Source: an uncultured Atopostipes sp.
Lineage (GTDB): Bacteria; Bacillota; Bacilli; Lactobacillales; Carnobacteriaceae_A
Direction: 5' to 3'
DNA: 12,229 nucleotides
Assembly: GCA_947296835.1 (NCBI GenBank)
Contig: CAMYQS010000021.1
Span: 1 to 12,229, forward strand
The stretch's first letter is position 1; each line of letters begins with the position of its first letter. The position numbers were made by a program, and so were the translations under genes. This document shows positions 1 to 6,474 of the stretch, piece by piece. The notes under the pieces were generated by a model. It ran no database searches, was not told where the DNA came from, and worked only from the letters and a program-made list of their open reading frames with translations.

Positions 1-1221
1 GTCGAGTACGGACCACTCGCGAATATCCACATCATCGATTAGAATTTTTCCAGCCACGGGGTCAAAGAAGCGTGAAATTAAATTCACTAACGTTGACTTC
101 CCGGAACCTGTTTCACCTAAAATCCCGATTGTCTCACCGGGTTCAGCTATAAATGAAATATTATCTAACACTTTAAAATCCGGTTCATCTGGGAAACTAA
201 AGGATACATTTTGAAATTCCACTTTACCTTCTACTTTATCTTTTTTCTTTTCACTATCGATTCGAATTTGTGGTTCAATAACGAGTAGTTCACGGATTTT
301 AACCGTTCCGGCTAATAGGTTTTGTATATCATTCATATGTGACCCGATATTTCTCATCGGTAAGATCATCATCCAAATCAATCCCGTGAACGTTACTAAG
401 TTTCCGACTGACATTTCACCGGCTATGACTAACCAACCACCATAACCAACTGCGATAACCGACATGAATCCCGCAAAGGTTTCAATTAACGGCAAGTATC
501 TGGCTGAAATTGTGGCTGAATTTAGATTTGTTTCCTTGAATCGTTCATTCACTTGATCAAACTTTTCTTTTTCATACTGTTCGGTTCCAAACGCTTTCAC
601 AACTTTGTTTCCACGAATATTTTCTTCGACCATGGAGTTCAGTTTTGAAAAACTTTCTCTAATTTCATAAAAGGCTTGGTTTGCTCGTCTTGATAAGAAA
701 ACCGTGAACAGTGCGATAAATGGCGTGACAGCTAGAAGTGAGAATGTTAAGCGACTTTCAACACTCGCCATAAAAATAAGTGCCGATATAAACAACACAA
801 CATTATCAAGTAGGTTGAAATACACCCACGCAATACTATGACGGATAGAGTCCGTATCTCCTGTCATACGCGCCATAATATCTCCCGTTCGCATATGGTT
901 GAAGAAACTGAAATCTAACTCCTGAAATTTTTGATATAAGTTATCCCTTATTTGAAATAGCACATCTTGACTGATCAATTCAAACTGATAGCGATAAATA
1001 TACCGTAAAATCGTTCGAAATAAAGTACCTGAAATCATGACGAGTAATAGTGGAATCAGCCAATCGACTGCCCCGCCTATAATCACCACGTCAACAATCA
1101 ATCCACTTAAATACGGTGTCAAAATATTCATTAAGGCCACCAGGATTGTTAGTACACTTGCGATAAACCAGCGCCCTGAGTAGGGACGTATATATCGTGA
1201 CAACCACTTCATCGTATCCAT
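1..1221 (-). CDS. ABC transporter, permease fused to ATP-binding domain (partial, C-terminus outside window)
   Basis: This is the N-terminal 407 residues of a half-transporter of the exporter type (MsbA/LmrA/BmrA-like, type IV fold); the gene continues beyond base 1. Reading from the ATG at 1221, about 310 residues hold the hydrophobic segments of a six-helix membrane domain. An ATP-binding domain follows, with a Walker A motif GETGSGKST at residues 369-377. The Q-loop, signature motif, Walker B and H-loop would lie outside the window. An AAGGAGG ribosome binding site stands 9 nt before the ATG. By family, such proteins sit in the cytoplasmic membrane and export drugs, lipids or peptides as homo- or heterodimers; the substrate cannot be read from this sequence. 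A partner half-transporter could lie to the left. The gene is probably its own transcription unit, because a terminator (1481-1518) separates it from the upstream acetyltransferase gene. Confidence 0.93.
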   Translation of the reverse strand, partial: MDTMKWLSRYIRPYSGRWFIASVLTILVALMNILTPYLSGLIVDVVIIGGAVDWLIPLLLVMISGTLFRTILRYIYRYQFELISQDVLFQIRDNLYQKFQELDFSFFNHMRTGDIMARMTGDTDSIRHSIAWVYFNLLDNVVLFISALIFMASVESRLTFSLLAVTPFIALFTVFLSRRANQAFYEIRESFSKLNSMVEENIRGNKVVKAFGTEQYEKEKFDQVNERFKETNLNSATISARYLPLIETFAGFMSVIAVGYGGWLVIAGEMSVGNLVTFTGLIWMMILPMRNIGSHMNDIQNLLAGTVKIRELLVIEPQIRIDSEKKKDKVEGKVEFQNVSFSFPDEPDFKVLDNISFIAEPGETIGILGETGSGKSTLVNLISRFFDPVAGKILIDDVDIREWSVLD

Positions 1222-1278
1222 TGTATTCGCCCTCCTTATAGGACATTTGAGAATCGTATTCGAATCATTTTTTGAGTT

Positions 1279-1315
1279 CCAATCATGCTTTATATGCAAT
1301 ATACAGCATGATTGG
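1279..1315. repeat. Inverted repeat upstream of ABC transporter gene (possible operator)
   Basis: Perfect 11-bp arms, CCAATCATGCT (1279-1289) and AGCATGATTGG (1305-1315), flank a 15-nt AT-rich loop about 58 bp before the ABC transporter start. No U-tract follows on the minus strand, so it is unlikely to be a terminator. On the minus strand the loop contains TATATT, which could be a -10 with a poor TTTATT -35 at 17 nt. The repeat could therefore be an operator covering the promoter. No regulator gene is visible in the window. Confidence 0.5.
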
Positions 1316-1480
1316 TGTGAAATAAAACTATATGATTGATTTTTCGGCATATTTTGACATTATTGAAGAGAGTATAGAATGGATTAGTTCCAGATTAATG
1401 AAAACGCCATAATTATTTAGCTTTAAGTTATACCTATTTTAAAATGAATAAGACTAATTACAGCTCTTTTCAAAGTAAGC
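1316..1480. other. Intergenic stretch, nothing recognised
   Basis: This AT-rich DNA lies between the hairpin before the ABC transporter gene and the terminator after the acetyltransferase gene. No ORF with a ribosome binding site, RNA gene or clear promoter was recognised. Together with the hairpin and the terminator it makes up the gene-free stretch 1222-1540. Confidence 0.5.
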
Positions 1481-1518
1481 AAAAAGCCAATGAGCGGATA
1501 ATTCATTGCTCATTGGCT
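1481..1518 (-). terminator. Rho-independent terminator of the GNAT gene
   Basis: A perfect 11-bp stem (AGCCAATGAGC at 1485-1495 pairs with GCTCATTGGCT at 1508-1518) encloses a 12-nt loop. On the minus strand the stem is followed directly by TTTTT (1481-1485, sharing one base with the stem). It lies 22 bp past the stop codon of the acetyltransferase gene. Confidence 0.85.
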
Positions 1519-1540
1519 ACTGATTGAATTAATTAATTAA

Positions 1541-1822
1541 TTATGCGTCTGCATTGATGTGGCCATATTTATCTGGCTTGCGCTCGAATAATGCCGCGAC
1601 ATAAGGACAGCCTGGCTTAATTTTCTTACCCTCTTTTTCCATTTCTTCTACAAGGCTTTCGACTAATTTTTCAGCGATACCTTGGCCACGTAGTGATGGA
1701 TCTACAAACGTGTGGTTTGCATCCACTACATCATCCGTTACCGGAACGTAAGTAATCACTGCAATTTCTTCTCCGTTGTCGTCTTCTTTATAAATACGAC
1801 CTTCTTTTTTTAGAAATTCCAT
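1541..1822 (-). CDS. GNAT-like N-acetyltransferase, YjdJ/YidJ type (small, 93 aa)
   Basis: This is a small single-domain acetyltransferase of the minimal GNAT type (the 'GCN5-related N-acetyl-transferase', about 90-100 aa). Seen in the sequence: the VDANHTFV strand (residues 33-40), the acetyl-CoA pyrophosphate-binding loop RGQGIA (45-50) followed by an amphipathic helix, and the C-terminal CPYV motif (72-75) with conserved Phe/Lys/Pro residues after it. The reading frame can be extended 32 residues upstream. I chose the ATG at 1822 because AAAGGTG precedes it at normal spacing, the protein then has the usual family length, and the extension looks like low-complexity read-through. The substrate is unknown; small GNATs of this group are mostly uncharacterised. 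It may be cotranscribed with the small ORF just upstream (13-nt gap), and it is followed by its own terminator. Confidence 0.88.
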   Translation of the reverse strand: MEFLKKEGRIYKEDDNGEEIAVITYVPVTDDVVDANHTFVDPSLRGQGIAEKLVESLVEEMEKEGKKIKPGCPYVAALFERKPDKYGHINADA

Positions 1823-1835
1823 TTCATTCACACCT

Positions 1836-1985
1836 TTATTTTTTATTTGTTTGTTTTTGTTTATCATTCTTCTTTTTACTTGGAGTGGTTTCAGCACATA
1901 GACGAGAGATAAGCTCAACTTTCTTTTCTTGATAATTTTTCTTACGATCCTGAACTTCTTTCTTGAACTGAGTATCGTTTGTCAT
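1836..1985 (-). CDS. Possible small lysine-rich protein (49 aa), unknown
   Basis: An ATG at 1985 opens a 49-codon frame ending in TAA at 1836, 13 nt before the acetyltransferase start. The product is highly charged (13 Lys, 2 Arg against 7 Asp/Glu) with a possible helical N-terminal half and a Lys/Gln/Asn-rich tail (KKKND, KQKQ). No family was recognised. In favour: the frame fills most of the space between a plausible extended -10 promoter (2010-2038) and the acetyltransferase gene, with the spacing expected of a coupled pair. Against: there is no convincing ribosome binding site, the composition simply reflects A-rich DNA, and only about 18 nt of leader would precede it. It may be non-coding 5' leader of the acetyltransferase mRNA. 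Confidence 0.3.
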   Translation of the reverse strand: MTNDTQFKKEVQDRKKNYQEKKVELISRLCAETTPSKKKNDKQKQTNKK

Positions 1986-2009
1986 TTGAACCAATTATTC
2001 TTAGCGTCG

Positions 2010-2038
2010 ATTTTAACAAAATGACTTATCAATTTAAA
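2010..2038 (-). promoter_or_regulatory. Candidate promoter for the small ORF/GNAT unit
   Basis: On the minus strand, TTTAAA (-35, 2033-2038) stands 17 nt from TAAAAT (-10, 2010-2015). The -10 is preceded by TGT, giving an extended -10. Transcription would begin near 2003. A second candidate lies farther up: TTGTAT (2118-2123) with a perfect TATAAT (2094-2099) at 18 nt. Both face the acetyltransferase gene. Confidence 0.45.
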
Positions 2039-2147
2039 GTAATCTATCTTATGAATTTATTCATAATCGTCCTGCATCTATCAAACCTCTATTATTATAA
2101 TATTTTCTTAACTATGCATACAATTGTAGCTGAAACCCGCACCTATT

Positions 2148-2181
2148 GGAAGTGTTTACATAACGTTGTCACTACACTTCC
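2148..2181. repeat. Inverted repeat just past the copB stop
   Basis: GGAAGTGT (2148-2155) and ACACTTCC (2174-2181) form 8-bp arms around an 18-nt spacer, 4 bp past the copB stop codon. The minus strand shows no run of T after the stem, so it is not a canonical terminator. It could still be a 3'-end hairpin. No better terminator for copB was found. Confidence 0.35.
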
Positions 2182-2185
2182 GTTA

Positions 2186-4222
2186 TTAAGCGTCATCTAA
2201 CTTTAAAGCAACTGCATTAATCGCAACAATCACCGTACTCAATGACATTAAAATCGCGCCCATTGCGGGTGATAGTGTGAAACCAATTGGCGCAAGGATT
2301 CCCGCCGCAAGTGGTATGGCTAAGAAATTATAGCCTGCACCCCACCACAAATTTTGTTTCATTTTACGCGATGTCTTTTGCGCAAGTTCTAAGAAAGCTT
2401 CAATATCAGCTGGATCCGATTGAGTTAAAATAACATCCGCTGAATCCAAAGCTACTTGGGTACCGGCTCCAACGGCGATACCAACATCCGCTAATGCGAG
2501 TGATGGCGCATCGTTTACACCGTCACCAACCATGATGACTGTTTTACCTTGATTCGTTAATTCTTCGACTAATTTATATTTATCTTCGGGTGATTGATTT
2601 GCTTTATAGGCAATATTCAGTTCTTCCGCTGCGCCTTGGGCAGCTAATTCGTTATCACCTGTTGCCATCATCGGTTCAATACCTAATTCTTTCAGCACGC
2701 TAATGAGGTGAGCACTACTTGGTTTCATTTCATCACCTAAAGCAACTGTTCCGATCGCTGTTTCCCCTTCGACTAAAATACTAACCGTCGCGCCTTTTTG
2801 AACATCGATTTCCAAATCTTTTCCATATGCTTTTAAACTAATCAGTTTGTATGGCTGGTCAGCCACTTGGCCTTCGATTCCTTCTCCTGAAACGACATTG
2901 ATTGAATCAAATTCAGTTGGCTTGACCCCTTCTGCTTCAGCATATTGAATGATTGACTGCGCGATTGGGTGACTTGAACCTGCTTCGATTCCAGCCATTA
3001 ATCCCAGTAGCTCTTCAGTTGTATGGTCATCCGTTAAAGCTTCGACTTCGAGGACTTTAAATTCACCTGTCGTTAATGTTCCTGTTTTATCTAGAATCAT
3101 TATATCCGCATTGTTTGCTTTCTCTAGCGCTTCACGGTCTTTTACTAATAATCCGTGACTAGCCCCTAAGCTTGTGCTTCGAGCAACGACTAATGGAATG
3201 GCTAATCCTAAAGCATGCGGACAAGCAATCACAAGTGTCGTAACCGTGAACGTAACGGCTGTAGGCAAATCACCGAGTACTACCCATGTAACAAAAGCAA
3301 TCACCGCCGCGACAAGTGCAATATAGAACAACCAACCTGCAACTTTTTGCGCCATATCTTCTGCCCGAGAAGGTTGATTCTGCGCTTCTCGAATTAACGT
3401 CTGTACTTGTGAAATGAAAGACTGATCTCCCGTCTCCGTAATTTCAATAAACAAAGCACCGTCGTTATTCGTAGAACCTCCGATTACTTCGTCCCCTTTA
3501 CTTTTCTGTACAGGTTTCGATTCTCCAGTCAGCAACGCTTCGTTAACTCGTGACTCTCCTCGAACAATAACACCATCCGCTGGTATATTTTCTCCTGCTT
3601 GAACACGGACCACATCTCCAATCGTTAAGTCTGAAACAGCTACGGTCTCAATCGTGTCATCTTCTGAAACAAGTTGGGCGTCTTTTGGGATTAATTCCGC
3701 TAACGCTTGTTGAGCATCACCGGCATCACCAACAGCTTTCATTTCAATCCAGTGTCCCAGGAGCATGATTAAGATCAACGATGCAAATTCAAAGTAAAAA
3801 TCCATGACATGTTCACTCGTTGTGTAACGTGAAATGACCGCAAAAACACTATATAAATACGAGACACTAATCCCCATCGATACCAGTGCCATCATACCTG
3901 GTGCTTTTTGTTTCAATTCATCTACTGCCCCTTGATAAAATGGCTTCCCTCCGTAAAAGAGTAAAATTGTTGCCAAAACAGTAACGATAATATCCGAATA
4001 AGGAAACGTAAACTGCAATGGTAAAGCAATGCCCATCATTGGTGATAAAATCATAATAATTAAACCTAGCGGTAAGGACTTTAAAAATAGTTCTTTAAAA
4101 TTCCCATGATGGTGGTGATGGTCATGCCCGCCATGTCCATGTTCGTCGTGGTCACCATTATGATGGTCGTGGTCGTGGTGATTGTGTGTATGATCTGCTT
4201 GGTGCTTGTGTTCTTTACTCAT
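2186..4222 (-). CDS. copB: Copper/silver-translocating P-type ATPase, CopB type (P1B)
   Basis: This is a heavy-metal efflux ATPase of 678 residues, expected in the cytoplasmic membrane. Domains in order: a His-rich metal-binding tail (18 His in the first 40 residues), the first membrane helices, the actuator domain with TGES (232-235), the metal-path helix with CPH (334-336), the phosphorylation site DKTGT (378-382), the nucleotide-binding SSHP (416-419), the hinge GDGVND (566-571), and the final helices with YN (631-632) and MSLST (659-663). The CPH motif with YN and MSxST points to the CopB/P1B-3 subgroup, known for Cu/Ag export; CPC would indicate CopA. No CxxC metal-binding domain is present. 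The ATG at 4222 has GGAGGT upstream at good spacing. Regulation by a CopY-type repressor is suggested by the cop box over the promoter. No copY, copZ or copA lies in the window. Confidence 0.95.
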   Translation of the reverse strand: MSKEHKHQADHTHNHHDHDHHNGDHDEHGHGGHDHHHHHGNFKELFLKSLPLGLIIMILSPMMGIALPLQFTFPYSDIIVTVLATILLFYGGKPFYQGAVDELKQKAPGMMALVSMGISVSYLYSVFAVISRYTTSEHVMDFYFEFASLILIMLLGHWIEMKAVGDAGDAQQALAELIPKDAQLVSEDDTIETVAVSDLTIGDVVRVQAGENIPADGVIVRGESRVNEALLTGESKPVQKSKGDEVIGGSTNNDGALFIEITETGDQSFISQVQTLIREAQNQPSRAEDMAQKVAGWLFYIALVAAVIAFVTWVVLGDLPTAVTFTVTTLVIACPHALGLAIPLVVARSTSLGASHGLLVKDREALEKANNADIMILDKTGTLTTGEFKVLEVEALTDDHTTEELLGLMAGIEAGSSHPIAQSIIQYAEAEGVKPTEFDSINVVSGEGIEGQVADQPYKLISLKAYGKDLEIDVQKGATVSILVEGETAIGTVALGDEMKPSSAHLISVLKELGIEPMMATGDNELAAQGAAEELNIAYKANQSPEDKYKLVEELTNQGKTVIMVGDGVNDAPSLALADVGIAVGAGTQVALDSADVILTQSDPADIEAFLELAQKTSRKMKQNLWWGAGYNFLAIPLAAGILAPIGFTLSPAMGAILMSLSTVIVAINAVALKLDDA

Positions 4223-4257
4223 CTTTTACTGACCTCCTGTATGATTAACTTACACTA

Positions 4258-4286
4258 AGTCTACACCTGTAGACACGAAATGTCAA
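4258..4286 (-). promoter_or_regulatory. copB promoter
   Basis: On the minus strand, a consensus -35 TTGACA (4281-4286) stands exactly 17 nt from TAGACT (-10, 4258-4263; 4/6). This lies about 35 bp before the copB start. The -10 and part of the spacer are covered by the CopY-type palindrome. Confidence 0.75.
4259..4274. promoter_or_regulatory. CopY-type operator (cop box)
   Basis: The 16-bp palindrome GTCTACACCTGTAGAC contains a perfect TACANNTGTA core (4262-4271), the published binding sequence of CopY/CopR copper-responsive repressors in enterococci, lactococci and streptococci. It overlaps the -10 of the copB promoter, as expected for repression relieved by copper. The repressor gene is not in the window. 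Confidence 0.82.
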
Positions 4287-4289
4287 CTC

Positions 4290-4386
4290 ACACCTTTCGC
4301 GAATACTCATGGGTCATAATTTGTCTATATAGCCATTAGAATTAAGGTTGCATGACATCATTTCAATGAAATGTTCCATTAAATTC
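4290..4386. other. Intergenic stretch with a 15-bp palindrome
   Basis: No gene is seen between the copB promoter and the tandem repeats. It contains a perfect palindrome, CATTTCA-A-TGAAATG (4359-4373), and a small TTCGCGAA palindrome near 4297. Either could be a protein-binding site, but nothing in the window identifies a binder. Confidence 0.4.
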
Positions 4387-4509
4387 TTTTACTGTGACAC
4401 AATATCAAAATAAGGTAACGTATATATTTTTACTGTGGCACAATATCAAAATGAAGTAACGTATATATTTTTACTGTGGCACGATATCAAAATGAAGTAA
4501 CGTATATAT
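4387..4509. repeat. Three tandem 41-bp direct repeats
   Basis: Three head-to-tail copies (4387-4427, 4428-4468, 4469-4509) with a 41-bp period differ at only a few positions. Each has the order TTTTACTGTG, then CACAATATCAAAAT or a variant, then GTAACGTATATAT. Each carries a short dyad TGTGNCACA (CACG in the third copy). On the minus strand the second and third copies each contain TTGATA placed 17 nt from TATATA, so the array may act as tandem promoters or a binding-site array facing copB. There are no spacers, so this is not a CRISPR. Confidence 0.85.
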
Positions 4510-4547
4510 AATTATAGTTGCAATCTATCTACCATAAAACAGTGTTC

Positions 4548-4582
4548 AAAAAAACCACTAACGAAATAAATCGTCAGTGGCT
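4548..4582 (-). terminator. Rho-independent terminator of the PTS operon
   Basis: CCACTAACG (4555-4563) and CGTCAGTGG (4572-4580) pair with one mismatch around an 8-nt loop. On the minus strand the stem is followed by a run of seven T (4548-4554). It lies about 20 bp past the IIA stop codon. Confidence 0.85.
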
Positions 4583-4599
4583 TCAATATCATTTTTTAA

Positions 4600-5043
4600 T
4601 TAAAAGTCATCATCGTCATCGTCGACAAGGATATCTTTTATTGACCAATCTTCAATTCCATTTTTAGCAGAGTCCTTAATGGTTGCGATTGCTGTTTCCA
4701 AATCTGTTTGCATCAGATTTTGGTTAATAGCTTCGATAACCATTGGTAAGTTAACTCCCGTCAGAATATGTATTTTATTCTGATCCGCTTCTGGTAACCC
4801 ATGAATCGCTAAAGTTGATTGATTGAATGGGCTTGCACTCATTAAATCTGTCAAAATTAGTACCCCTTTGTCTGCATTCACTTTATGGTATGCCTCGACA
4901 ATTTTGTCTTTCAACAATTCAACTTCATCATCTGGATTTAATGCTAAAGCTAGCATGCTTTCTTGTGGCCCAAAAATCATGTTGGATGCATCCACAAGTC
5001 CTTCACTTAATTTCCCGTGAGAAATTACAACGATTCCAAACAT
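4600..5043 (-). CDS. PTS mannose/fructose/sorbose-family EIIA component
   Basis: This cytoplasmic phosphocarrier takes phosphate from HPr and passes it to IIB. The ISHG motif places the phosphorylated histidine at residue 9 when translation starts at the ATG at 5043. The LTDLMSASPFN motif and the GVNLPMV segment are typical of the family. The frame can also open two codons earlier (5049), but that ATG directly abuts the GGGAG sequence. The ATG at 5043 has six nt of spacing and gives His9, as in LevD-type IIA proteins. At 147 aa it is the usual size for a stand-alone IIA. The C-terminus ends in six Asp and a Phe, the same tail as IIC in this operon. It is the last gene of the operon, 21 nt after IIB, and is followed by a strong terminator. 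The transported substrate is unknown. Confidence 0.93.
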   Translation of the reverse strand: MFGIVVISHGKLSEGLVDASNMIFGPQESMLALALNPDDEVELLKDKIVEAYHKVNADKGVLILTDLMSASPFNQSTLAIHGLPEADQNKIHILTGVNLPMVIEAINQNLMQTDLETAIATIKDSAKNGIEDWSIKDILVDDDDDDF

Positions 5044-5064
5044 TTGCATCTCCCTATCTACAGT

Positions 5065-5565
5065 TTATTTAAATTTTGCGACAATATCGTCTAATGTAAT
5101 TTTAGTATCTGATGGTGTAGCTTGGACATAAATATCTTCGACACCATAATCGTTCTTCATTTCAACAAGCTTTTCGACATCCGCTTCTGTCAAATGCACA
5201 CTGCCTGAAATAGCTTTTGCTGCTGAATCTTTTTGTGGCATCCCACCAATGTTTAACTCTCGCATCGGCACACCATGCGTCACTAATTCGTAAAATGTGT
5301 CGACTGTTTTCGCGATGAGGATGGCATTATAATTTTTAAAATCAAATTCATCCCAGTAATGCTTACATTTATCGGCCGTCATAACGATTGTTTTGTGTCC
5401 CGTACGACTTCCCGCTGTTTTGTAAACACCCTTCATAAATTGGTCACCAGCTACAACGTCGTCTACTACAAAAATCGAATTCACACCTGAGCGGTTCGAT
5501 AATGTTGTCATCACTTGACCATGTATTAATCTTTCATCTACTCTTGCTAAATTTACTTGTCCCAA
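5065..5565 (-). CDS. PTS mannose/fructose/sorbose-family EIIB component (likely TTG start)
   Basis: IIB is the cytoplasmic subunit that transfers phosphate from IIA to the sugar during transport. The motif RVDERLIHGQV contains the active histidine, residue 15 in the 166-aa form. LNIGGMP and the C-terminal region with VQATPSD also fit the family. Start choice: an in-frame GTG at 5574 would add three residues, but it overlaps the AAAGGGG ribosome binding site. A TTG at 5565 has that site about 7 nt upstream and gives an N-terminus starting GQVNLARVDERL, the usual family beginning with His15. It is separated from IID by 30 nt and from IIA by 21 nt, so the four PTS genes are one operon. Confidence 0.92.
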   Translation of the reverse strand: MGQVNLARVDERLIHGQVMTTLSNRSGVNSIFVVDDVVAGDQFMKGVYKTAGSRTGHKTIVMTADKCKHYWDEFDFKNYNAILIAKTVDTFYELVTHGVPMRELNIGGMPQKDSAAKAISGSVHLTEADVEKLVEMKNDYGVEDIYVQATPSDTKITLDDIVAKFK

Positions 5566-5595
5566 AACGAGCACCCCTTTATTTTTCTAGCTTCA

Positions 5596-6450
5596 TTATA
5601 AAATGCCAACCAGCGCTAGTGCACCAAGTATAACCGCAACCCATAAGGAAGCTTTATTGGCATTCAATCCTTTTTTAACGTAGTAATAATAAACTGCCAT
5701 AACGACCACTATTGGTAATAGGCCTGGCATGAAACTGTCTAGGAAATCTTGCATGACAAAGACTTCATTTGAGATTTCAAACGAGAGATTCAACCCTAGT
5801 GGAATGTACTTCCCAGCTAAAATCCCCATCATGAACATTCCTAGAATTGAAAGCAGTGAGAGTATATTTTGTACTTTATCGTCGTTTAATATATTCGCTG
5901 CTTCTCTTCCTTGCGTAAAACCGGCATGCGCAAAATAGCGTCCGATTAACAATTGATAGAGAACAAAACCGAGGGATGGGAACAATGCTCCCCAAGCTGA
6001 ACCTGCTAGTGCCCACGGGATCGCAATTGCGATGAAGATATATTGAATCGTCCCCGAATCAATCGCATCTCCAACTCCTGCTAATGCACCCATCAAACCA
6101 GTCTTTGTCATATTTAACATATCATCTGACATCATGACTGGACCACCTGCATGTTCTTCGTTTGCTCGCTTTTCTTCCATATTCGTCAACGTCCCCGTGA
6201 TGATTCCTCCACCAAGAGTTAGTTGAGTATTAAAGAATTCAATTGTACGTTTATATGCTGCTTTTAAGCCGTCGTCATCTTTGTGCACCTTTCGTAATGA
6301 AGGTTTTAAAGCCCATAACAATGACGGGGCCAGTAATCGTTCATTTGAATGCGGGATTTCATTTGCGAAATACCATCGATAATAAGCTTTCGCTGCATCT
6401 TTCTTCGTTAATTTTTCTGGTTCTCTTGTCCCAGTTTCTTCTTTAACCAT
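5596..6450 (-). CDS. PTS mannose/fructose/sorbose-family EIID component
   Basis: IID is one of two membrane subunits that form the translocation channel with IIC. At 284 aa it has the normal size. A charged cytoplasmic N-terminal half contains the family motifs HSNERL, FFNTQLTLGGGI, TNMEEKRA and MGALAGVGDAIDSG. Several hydrophobic segments follow, and a short YYYYVKK loop precedes the final helix at the C-terminus. AAAGGAG stands 9 nt before the ATG. It follows IIC by 24 nt in the operon. The combination of a IIC and a IID defines the mannose superfamily of PTS, as opposed to the glucose or fructose superfamilies. The sequence does not reveal whether the substrate is a hexose, an amino sugar or a sugar acid. 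Confidence 0.95.
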   Translation of the reverse strand: MVKEETGTREPEKLTKKDAAKAYYRWYFANEIPHSNERLLAPSLLWALKPSLRKVHKDDDGLKAAYKRTIEFFNTQLTLGGGIITGTLTNMEEKRANEEHAGGPVMMSDDMLNMTKTGLMGALAGVGDAIDSGTIQYIFIAIAIPWALAGSAWGALFPSLGFVLYQLLIGRYFAHAGFTQGREAANILNDDKVQNILSLLSILGMFMMGILAGKYIPLGLNLSFEISNEVFVMQDFLDSFMPGLLPIVVVMAVYYYYVKKGLNANKASLWVAVILGALALVGIL

Positions 6451-6474
6451 TATAAACTACTCCTTTCGTGTGTT

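Noticed and set aside
2148..2181. Canonical terminator for copB
   Set aside because: A hairpin can form, but the loop is long and no U-run follows on the minus strand, so it was listed only as an inverted repeat.
1979..2200. 73-aa plus-strand reading frame
   Set aside because: No ribosome binding site, AT-rich random composition, overlaps the end of copB and the promoter region of the opposite strand; no family resemblance.
4436..4492. Sigma-54 promoter elements in the repeats (TGGCAC on the plus strand)
   Set aside because: TGGCAC is present, but the expected TTGC at the -12 position is CAAA instead, and no plus-strand gene follows.
4387..4509. CRISPR array
   Set aside because: The three 41-bp units are directly contiguous with no unique spacers, and there are no cas genes.
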